Of a stretch of DNA of 64,000 nt, positions 58,629-64,000 are shown piece after piece (the stretch's first letter is position 1; each line of letters starts with the position of its first letter). Below the pieces are notes generated by a model, which worked only from the letters and a program-made list of their open reading frames with translations, ran no database searches and was not told the origin of the DNA. The position numbers were made by a program, and so were the translations under genes. This DNA is from Halobacterium noricense (GTDB taxonomy: Archaea; Halobacteriota; Halobacteria; Halobacteriales; Halobacteriaceae), in contig NZ_CP089468.1 of the NCBI RefSeq assembly GCF_021233435.1, forward strand, positions 434,001 to 498,000, read 5' to 3'.

Positions 58629-59447
58629 ATGATTCCCTACGAACGATACCACGGCACCGGCAACGACTTCGCAATCGTCGACGCGTCGAACTACGTCCCC
58701 GACCGCGGGGCGTTCGCCGAACGGCTCTGCGCCGATCTCGGCATCGACGGCATCCTGTTCCTCGCGCTGGAGGACCGCTACACGCCGCCGCGTGCGGTGA
58801 TGACGCTGCGCCAGCCCGACGGCTCCACCGCCGACATGTGCGGGAACGGCGCGCGCTGTGCGGCCCGCTGGGTCGCCGAGCAGACCGGTGCCGACGCCGT
58901 CATGCTGGACACGCAGGCAGGGACGCGGCGCGCGGACCTCGACGGCGCCGAAGTCACCGTCGAAATGGGCGAGCCGTCGTTCGCGCCCCGCGACGTGCCG
59001 GCGTTCCGCGACGAGCCGATGGACCGCGAGGAACTCGCGGGCTACGAGGTCACCGCCGTGAACACGGGCGTGCCACACGCCGTCGTGTTCGTCGACGACG
59101 TCGACGACGTGGACATCGAGGCGGCCGCCCCTGACATCCGCCACCACGAGGCGTTCCCGGACGGCGCGAACGTCACGTTCGCGTCCCCGGACGGCGAGGA
59201 CGCGTTCCGCCAGCGCACGTTCGAGCGCGGCGTCGAGGGCGAGACCGACTCCTGTGGCACGGGCGCGGTCGCGGTCGCCGCCGTCGCGCGCCGCGAGGGC
59301 CGCTGCGGGGACCGGGTCGCGGTCCGGCCGCCGGGCGGCGAACTCCGCGTCGACCTCTCGGGCACCACCGCGATGCTGCGGGGCCCGACCGAGCACGAAC
59401 TCGACGGCGAAGCCGAGGTCGTCTCCGCGCGCCAGCTCGATGCCTGA
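58629..59447 (+). CDS. dapF: Diaminopimelate epimerase
   Basis: Converts LL- to meso-diaminopimelate with two cysteines as acid and base. The 272 residues include YHGTGNDFAIVDAS, the first catalytic cysteine in DMCGNGARCAARWV near residue 62, VNTGVPHAVVFVDDVDD, and the second in DSCGTGAVAVAAVA near residue 207. The ATG at 58629 is used; the 22-nt gap after lysA is short, so it remains in the operon. It overlaps dapE by 8 nt. Confidence 0.95.
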   Translation: MIPYERYHGTGNDFAIVDASNYVPDRGAFAERLCADLGIDGILFLALEDRYTPPRAVMTLRQPDGSTADMCGNGARCAARWVAEQTGADAVMLDTQAGTRRADLDGAEVTVEMGEPSFAPRDVPAFRDEPMDREELAGYEVTAVNTGVPHAVVFVDDVDDVDIEAAAPDIRHHEAFPDGANVTFASPDGEDAFRQRTFERGVEGETDSCGTGAVAVAAVARREGRCGDRVAVRPPGGELRVDLSGTTAMLRGPTEHELDGEAEVVSARQLDA

Positions 59448-60510
59448 CTCGTTCTCCGTTCTGGACTTCCACGAGCGCGCAGTCCGCACGCCCTCCCACG
59501 AGGACGTCGAGGAGATGCGCGAGTTGCTCGTCGAAACGCTGCGCGAGCGCGGCCACGACCCCGAGGTCGACGACGCCGGGAACGTCCTCGCGTCGAAAGG
59601 ACGTGGGGAGCCCCACGTCGTCCTGAACACGCACATCGACACCGTGCCGCCGCACGTCGAGTTCGCGCGGGACGGCGACGTCGTCGAGGGGCGGGGCGCC
59701 TGCGACGCGAAGGGGCCGCTGGCCGCGCTGCTCGCGGCGTTCTTCGCCGTCGACGCCGACGAGGGGAAGGTGACGCTCGCGATTACGCCCGACGAGGAGA
59801 CGGACTCGATGGGCGCGGCCGCCCTCGACCTCGACGCGGACGGCTTCATCGTGGGCGAGCCGACGGACCTCGACGCGTGCACGAGCGCCCGCGGCCGCTT
59901 CCAGGGCACCGTCGAACTCGCGGGTGAGGGTGCGCACGCCGCCGAACCCGAGACGGGCGCGAACGCGGTCGCCGCGGCCGAGCACGCGCTCGAAGCGGTG
60001 CGGACGTACGACGCGTCCCGTGGCGCTGCCGAGCACCCGGAACTCGGGCCGCCGACGCTCACGCCCACGCGCATCGCAGGCGGGGACGCCGCGAACCGCG
60101 TGCCCGACGACTGCACCATCGTCTTCGACCGGCGGACCGTCCCGCCGGAGACGCAGACGGAGTTCTTCGACAGTTTCGCGGCGCACGTCCGGGACGCGGT
60201 CCCCGAGCACGTCGTCGTCGCGGTCGGGCCGGCCGAGCGGGAGACGCCGTTCCTCGAAGCGTTCGACACGGCCGACGACAGCGCCGTCGTCGAAGCGCTC
60301 GTGGACGCGGGCGCTGGCAGCCCGCGGCCGTTCGGCGCTGCGACGGAAGCCTCCTACTTCGCCGTGGACGCACCCACGGTCGTCTTCGGGCCGGGCGTGC
60401 TCGCCGACGACGAGGGGCCGGTCGCACACGCCCAGCGCGAGTACGTCAATCGGTCGGATGTCGAGCGCGCCGCCGAAATCGTCACGGCCGCGCTGGACTC
60501 GGTGGTCTAA
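59440..60510 (+). CDS. dapE: Succinyl-diaminopimelate desuccinylase
   Basis: A 356-residue M20 zinc peptidase that removes succinate from N-succinyl-LL-diaminopimelate. Metal ligands and motifs are LNTHIDTVPPHVEF near residue 65, GRGACDAKGPLAALL, TPDEETDSMGAA with the catalytic Glu, VGEPTDLDACTSARG and GPGVLADDEGPVAHAQREYV. With DapD in the same operon, the desuccinylase role is well supported over related M20 peptidases. A separate N-succinyl-diaminopimelate aminotransferase is not in the operon. It is the last gene; a broken zinc-ribbon gene overlaps its end on the other strand. Confidence 0.92.
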   Translation: MPDSFSVLDFHERAVRTPSHEDVEEMRELLVETLRERGHDPEVDDAGNVLASKGRGEPHVVLNTHIDTVPPHVEFARDGDVVEGRGACDAKGPLAALLAAFFAVDADEGKVTLAITPDEETDSMGAAALDLDADGFIVGEPTDLDACTSARGRFQGTVELAGEGAHAAEPETGANAVAAAEHALEAVRTYDASRGAAEHPELGPPTLTPTRIAGGDAANRVPDDCTIVFDRRTVPPETQTEFFDSFAAHVRDAVPEHVVVAVGPAERETPFLEAFDTADDSAVVEALVDAGAGSPRPFGAATEASYFAVDAPTVVFGPGVLADDEGPVAHAQREYVNRSDVERAAEIVTAALDSVV

Positions 60511-60720
60511 CGAAGAAGACGTCCGCGAGGTCGGTGCCGCGCGAGGCGACGTCCGCGAGGTCGGTGCCGCGTGAGGCGACGTCCGCGTACAGTTCGGTGT
60601 ACCCGCAGGACGTGCAGGCCACCGTCTGGATGTCGCAGCTTGGAGAGCCCGGAGCCAGTCGCCGAGATGGAGCCGGCGTCGCCTACCAGTTGTCGGTAAT
60701 ACGATTTCTTTATGCAGCCC
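60482..60720 (-). pseudogene. Broken zinc-ribbon protein gene
   Basis: On the minus strand one frame reads ...SISATGSGLSKL and a second, starting at about 60636, reads CDIQTVACTSCGYTELYADV. Haloarchaeal zinc-ribbon proteins contain the two joined as GLSKLFDIQ...CTxCGYTELY; here two nucleotides are missing at 60635/60636, shifting the frame. The first CxxC at the N-terminus is also absent. The 3' part holds a 30-nt tandem duplication (DVASRGTDLA twice). The gene therefore appears inactive. Confidence 0.75.
60518..60587. repeat. 30-bp tandem duplication
   Basis: GACGTCCGCGAGGTCGGTGC followed by a 10-nt variable tail, at 60518-60547 and 60548-60577, with a third partial unit GACGTCCGCG at 60578-60587. 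The two full units differ at one or two positions. It duplicates ten codons of the broken zinc-ribbon gene. Confidence 0.9.
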
Positions 60721-60823
60721 CATCGCTGTATCTTTCTCGCCCGATTCATCCTGAATCTGGTGTTCTATTGGTGGCCTGTTAGTCGTTACTTCTCTGATTA
60801 CTGATACTGTTCGCCGAGGGGCT

Positions 60824-61309
60824 TCAGCCGCAGTTTTCCGAAGCCGTATCGGGAGTGTGAGCGACCCGCTGGAGGCCGTTCTTCGCGGTCTCCACCGGGC
60901 GGTCGCCGAAGTACTTCACCCGGTCGCTTCCCAACTCACCTTCGCCCACAGCAGGCCCGTCGATTCGGTCGGGCACGTTGTCGCTGGTGTCCATCTCGTA
61001 GTTCCACGCGTCGGGGTTTTCCGCCCGCCACCGCTTCGTGTCGCGGGCGGCCTCGATGAGCCATCGCCCGAGCAGTTCGGCGCGGTCAACATCGAGGGAG
61101 ATGGACGTTTCAACGTCCCCTTTCCTGATTTTCAGGCTAATGCCCATTCCCCACTGGAGCGCGTACTGGTAGAACTCCAGCTCCGTGACGTCGCCGAAGT
61201 CCTCGGACTCGGCCCGCGTCGATCTGCTCCAGGTCTCCGAGGCGTAGATCCCGGTGAGTGCGTGACCGGTGCCATCCTTCATCCGGCGCGTGTTCGGGTA
61301 GTCGTTCAT
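60824..61309 (-). CDS. Accessory protein of unknown function
   Basis: A 161-residue soluble protein I cannot assign. It starts MNDYPNTRRMKDGTGHALTG and contains ELEFYQYALQWGMGISLKIR and a helix RAELLGRWLIEAARDTKRWR, with a disordered acidic tail. It is likely part of the mobile/accessory patch: the surrounding genes are a small HTH, a toxin-antitoxin pair and a degraded gene. The ATG at 61307-61309 was chosen because upstream sequence in the long frame is a shadow of other genes. It is divergent from the HTH gene, 17 nt apart, so the two probably share a control region. Confidence 0.65.
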   Translation of the reverse strand: MNDYPNTRRMKDGTGHALTGIYASETWSRSTRAESEDFGDVTELEFYQYALQWGMGISLKIRKGDVETSISLDVDRAELLGRWLIEAARDTKRWRAENPDAWNYEMDTSDNVPDRIDGPAVGEGELGSDRVKYFGDRPVETAKNGLQRVAHTPDTASENCG

Positions 61310-61326
61310 ACGTGGGAGCAACAAAG

Positions 61327-61536
61327 ATGGAAGCGGACGAGTTGATAGAGAGTGACCGAGAGATACTCGATGAACTCCAGAAAGGGAGGTGTACGCCTGC
61401 TGTTCTTGTGGATTGTACTGGTCTGTCGAAACAGACCATCCACAACCGTCTGAATGTTCTTGTAGTTGGTGGACATGTCGAAAAGGTTCACGAGAGTGGC
61501 CTCTACGAACTGGTTGATGATCCCCGCAACGACTGA
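61327..61536 (+). CDS. Small winged-helix DNA-binding protein
   Basis: A 69-residue protein that is essentially one winged helix: ESDREILDELQKGRCTPAVL, VDCTGLSKQTIHNRLNVLVV (recognition helix) and a wing HVEKVHESGLYELVDD. It resembles small MarR/ArsR-like regulators found in haloarchaeal viruses and integrated elements. It is divergent from the 161-residue accessory gene and might repress it and itself across the 17-nt gap. Confidence 0.78.
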   Translation: MEADELIESDREILDELQKGRCTPAVLVDCTGLSKQTIHNRLNVLVVGGHVEKVHESGLYELVDDPRND

Positions 61537-61574
61537 GCGACAGTTCTTTGAGTACCACTCGCGTACCACGACGT

Positions 61575-61847
61575 ATGAGCACGGGCGCGGACGACAACGG
61601 CGACGGGGACATGGTGAAGTTGAACGTGAAGGTCCCGAAGCGGCTTCTCGAAGAGATCGACGAACTGGCCGAGGAACTGGAGTACACCAACCGCTCGGAG
61701 TTCATTCGTGAGGTGCTACGCGACACCACGGAGCCAATTCTGACGCCCGGAGCGCAGGAGGGCGTCTCGGAGGGCTACGCGGACGTCGCGGCGGGACGGA
61801 CGATGTCCACGGACGAGGCCCGCGAACGCCTCGGTATCGACGACTGA
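61575..61847 (+). CDS. Ribbon-helix-helix antitoxin
   Basis: A 90-residue CopG/RHH-type protein: MVKLNVKVPKRLLEEIDELA gives the beta strand and first helix, YTNRSEFIREVLRD the second helix. An extended C-terminal part (DEARERLGIDD) is the likely toxin-binding tail. Start at the ATG at 61575. It is followed after 10 nt by a RelE-like toxin gene, the classical order of a type II toxin-antitoxin pair, and probably represses its own promoter. Confidence 0.88.
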   Translation: MSTGADDNGDGDMVKLNVKVPKRLLEEIDELAEELEYTNRSEFIREVLRDTTEPILTPGAQEGVSEGYADVAAGRTMSTDEARERLGIDD

Positions 61848-61857
61848 GGGCTGAGCG

Positions 61858-62154
61858 GTGGCTCACGAGGTCGTTCTGACGGAGACGTTGGTCGAAACGC
61901 TGGAGCAGTTCGAAACAGAGGACGCTGAACGGATCATCAACAAGCTGGGGGACATCGGCGACTTCCCGGACCACTTCCTTGACCGGTTGAAGAACCACCC
62001 TGGCTACAAGCTTCGTGTCGGTGACTTCCGCGTCCTGATCGATTGGGACAAGGACAACGAGGTAATCTACGGCATCGACGCCTTTGAGCGGAAGAAGGAG
62101 TACCGCGAACTCGGCAAGTATCGGGAGGTATGGGGGTCGTGGCGTGATGAGTAG
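61858..62154 (+). CDS. RelE/ParE family toxin
   Basis: A 98-residue small basic-core protein with the RelE/ParE plan: LTETLVETLEQFETEDAERI (two helices), FLDRLKNHPGYKLRVGDFRV (strands with Lys/Arg) and LIDWDKDNEVIYGIDAFERK, ending in KKEYREL. RelE-type toxins cleave mRNA at the ribosome and ParE-type poison gyrase; this one cannot be placed further, though the PGYKLRVGDFRVLID pattern is RelE-like. The start is GTG at 61858. It is neutralised by the upstream RHH antitoxin. Confidence 0.87.
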   Translation: MAHEVVLTETLVETLEQFETEDAERIINKLGDIGDFPDHFLDRLKNHPGYKLRVGDFRVLIDWDKDNEVIYGIDAFERKKEYRELGKYREVWGSWRDE

Positions 62155-62169
62155 GTGGTGAAAGGCCGT

Positions 62170-62804
62170 GGCGAAGGAGAAAGATGACGACGCCGACCGC
62201 GATTCCGAATCGAAGGGGGAAATCCACGAGCGGTGGCAGGAGAAGGCGGAGATATCGAAACGATACACCGAGCCAAGAGCAAGCTGCCAGACGACCCGCG
62301 GACAGATCCGTGGGCGTACACGGCACTCCTGAGCCGAAACCCGGCCAAGAACATCACGCCGCCGCTGTGGGAATCCATCAAATCACGCGCCTACCGCGTC
62401 CATCGGCGGGCGGAAAGACGGAACCGGCCAGACGCACCGGAGACGCCCGAAAACCGGCTTGCAGAGGCTCTCGGGAACGTCCAGATTCGTCCCTACTACT
62501 GGTCGCAAGGGACAACGAGAACCTCACCGAGAATCTGGACGGCGAGGACGCAACGCGGCTGTATCTGTTCTTCGACCGCTCGACACTCAACCAGTCGGGT
62601 GTGGCGCGTGCCATCAACGACACTGAAATCCGGGACTCGTTGGGCATCGAGAGCTCGATGAATCAGCCGACGCTGAACCGAATACCGGGCCGGATGGACG
62701 AAGACGACCGGCACTACTACGCGAGTGAGACCGAAACGCTGGTCCGCCAGTTGCAGGATAGAAGCTCGAACACTGGTTTCGAGATTCGACGCCGGACACA
62801 ATAG
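62170..62804 (+). pseudogene. Degraded gene in three frames, possibly transposase-derived
   Basis: Three frames each carry protein-like sequence in succession: AKEKDDDADRDSESKGEIHE from a GTG at about 62170, then PWAYTALLSRNPAKNITPPL up to about 62500, then RLYLFFDRSTLNQSGVARAI to the stop at 62802-62804. One ancestral gene broken by two frameshifts explains this. The last part (NQPTLNRIPGRMDE) faintly resembles the N-terminal region of some haloarchaeal transposases, but I cannot name the family. Sequencing error is an alternative. Confidence 0.5.
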
Positions 62805-62831
62805 AATGACCGTGTTTTCAACAACTGGTAG

Positions 62832-64000
62832 TCAGGCGTCCCGCGCGAGGTCACCGGCGACGCCGGTGTACGAGGCGGGCGTGAGCGCGCGTAGTTCCTC
62901 GCGCACCGACGCCTCGACGTCCAGGTTCGTGAAGAGGTCGTGGAAATCGTCGAGGGTGACGCGCTCGCCGCGCGTGAGTTCCTTCACGCGCTCGTAGGCG
63001 TCGCCGTGGCCCTCGCGGCGGAGAATCGTCTGGACGGCCTCCCCGACGACTTCGGGGTTGGCTTCGAGGTCCTCGCGCATGACTTGCTCGTTGGGCGTGA
63101 CCTTCGCGAGCCCGTTCTGGAGTTTCGTGTACGCGAGCAGGCAGTACGCAAGCGACGCGCCGATGTTGCGCTTGACCGTCGAGTCCGAGAGGTCGCGCTG
63201 GAGACGGCTCGTCGCGAGGTACTCCGAGAGGAAGTCGAGGTCGCTGTCGGCCTTCGAGAGGTTGCCCTCGGCGTTCTCGAAGTCGATGGGGTTGACCTTG
63301 TGCGGCATCGTCGAGGACCCCGTTTCGGACTTGGCGGCGTCCTGTCCGAGGTAGCGCTGGGAGACGTACAGCCAGACGTCACGCGAGAGGTCCAGAAGCA
63401 CGCCGTTGACGCCCGTGAACGCGTCGAACAGTGCGCCGAGGTCGTCGCTCGGATTCACCTGTGTAGTTGGTTCGACGTACGCCAGCCCGAGCCCTTCCAC
63501 GAACTCGCGGGAGAACGCGCGCCAGTCGACCTCGGGGAACGCGGCGTGGTGGGCGGCCCACGTGCCGGACGCGCCCGCGAGCTTCCCCGCGAGGTCGCCG
63601 CTGGCGGCCTCGACGCGCGCGATTGCGCGGCCGAGGCGGGCGGCGTAGACGGCCATCTCCTTGCCGAACGTCGTCGGCGTCGCGGGCTGGCCGTGGGTGC
63701 GTGCGAGCATCGGGAGGTCGGCGTAGTCGTGCGCGAACTCCACGAGCGCGTCCCGGACCTCGCGGAGCTCCGGCACGAGCACGTCCTCGACGGCGGGCTT
63801 GACGAGCAGGCGGTGCGCGAGGTTGTTGACGTCCTCGCTGGTGAGCGCGAAGTGAATCCACGGGTGCGCGCGCTCGGGGGCGTGCTCGCGGACGAAGTAC
63901 TCGACGGCCTTCACGTCGTGGTTGGTGGCGTCGTAGCCGCGCGCGCCCTCGGTCTCGATTGCCTTCACGAGCGCCGCGTCCTCGTCGTCGAACGCGTCGT
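62832..64000 (-). CDS. purB: Adenylosuccinate lyase (5' end beyond window)
   Basis: Catalyses two steps of purine synthesis: release of fumarate from SAICAR and from adenylosuccinate. The visible 389 codons include HFALTSEDVNNLAHRLLV, the segment MLARTHGQPATPTTFGKEMA (in parts) with the catalytic His, and the signature loop GSSTMPHKVNPIDFENAEGN, which carries the catalytic Ser. The frame stays open to the right edge (DAFDDEDAALVKAIE), so only about the first 70 residues are missing. It is a stable marker gene at the edge of the accessory patch. Confidence 0.96.
   Translation of the reverse strand, partial: DAFDDEDAALVKAIETEGARGYDATNHDVKAVEYFVREHAPERAHPWIHFALTSEDVNNLAHRLLVKPAVEDVLVPELREVRDALVEFAHDYADLPMLARTHGQPATPTTFGKEMAVYAARLGRAIARVEAASGDLAGKLAGASGTWAAHHAAFPEVDWRAFSREFVEGLGLAYVEPTTQVNPSDDLGALFDAFTGVNGVLLDLSRDVWLYVSQRYLGQDAAKSETGSSTMPHKVNPIDFENAEGNLSKADSDLDFLSEYLATSRLQRDLSDSTVKRNIGASLAYCLLAYTKLQNGLAKVTPNEQVMREDLEANPEVVGEAVQTILRREGHGDAYERVKELTRGERVTLDDFHDLFTNLDVEASVREELRALTPASYTGVAGDLARDA

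Noticed and set aside
60518-60587. CRISPR or origin-type iterons
   Set aside because: It is a simple 30-bp tandem duplication inside a broken coding sequence, with no AT-rich segment or Orc/Cdc6 gene nearby.
62170-62804. Two independent overlapping genes (62184-62804 and 62233-62661)
   Set aside because: The protein-like character moves from one frame to the next without overlap, which fits a single gene with frameshifts better than two real genes.

Overview
The window comes from the chromosome of an extreme halophile of the class Halobacteria. GC is very high, proteins are loaded with Asp and Glu, many start codons are GTG, and many genes have a TATA-like box 26-28 nt before the start codon with no Shine-Dalgarno site, which is the haloarchaeal leaderless pattern. 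Archaeal informational genes (transcription factor S, Spt5, SecE, NAC, FtsZ1, D-aminoacyl-tRNA deacylase, NreA) agree. The genus cannot be fixed from sequence alone.

Layout. 1-3.5 kb: 5' part of smc with a small coiled-coil partner, then gatB. 3.5-5 kb: a HTH regulator and a broken acetyltransferase interrupted by a 282-bp miniature transposable element. 5-16.9 kb: topA, nreA, a CPBP protease, a DUF302 protein, a two-helix chemotaxis-type transducer, a Mut7-C protein and polX. 16.9-17.5 kb: a repeat-rich gap. 17.5-26.3 kb: rhomboid protease and endonuclease V, an SDR, a Get3/ArsA-type ATPase, an aminotransferase, CinA-like, PHP, zinc-finger and FAH-fold genes. 26.3-30.4 kb: a 163-bp duplication at the end of spt5, then secE, ftsZ1 and dtdA. 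30.5-37.2 kb: two cation exchangers, aroE and a pabB-pabA-pabC-like operon. 37.4-46.1 kb: Rieske protein, nucleotidyltransferase, rhodanese/MBL fusion, divergent ferredoxin and geranylgeranyl reductase, M20 hydrolase and NhaC antiporter. 46.1-52.8 kb: small regulatory and RNA-related genes, including tfs and the PUA-NAC-TrmI cluster. 52.8-53.3 kb: a TnpB element reduced to its ends. 54.6-60.5 kb: a lysine operon dapA-dapB-dapD-lysA-dapF-dapE with a possible leader peptide. 60.5-62.8 kb: an accessory patch with a broken zinc ribbon, a toxin-antitoxin pair and a degraded gene. The right edge holds most of purB.

The most unusual signal is a family of very short mobile-looking sequences built from two hairpins. 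Four sit in reading frame inside genes: 45 nt in the DUF302 gene and in dapD, and 57 nt in the M20 hydrolase gene and in a TnpB remnant. A possible fifth is in polX, and similar modules lie in gaps. The two 57-nt copies differ by paired changes that keep their stems. All insert lengths are multiples of three, and removing them restores family-like protein sequence. This resembles the palindromic elements of Rickettsia that insert inside genes; I know of no such description for haloarchaea.
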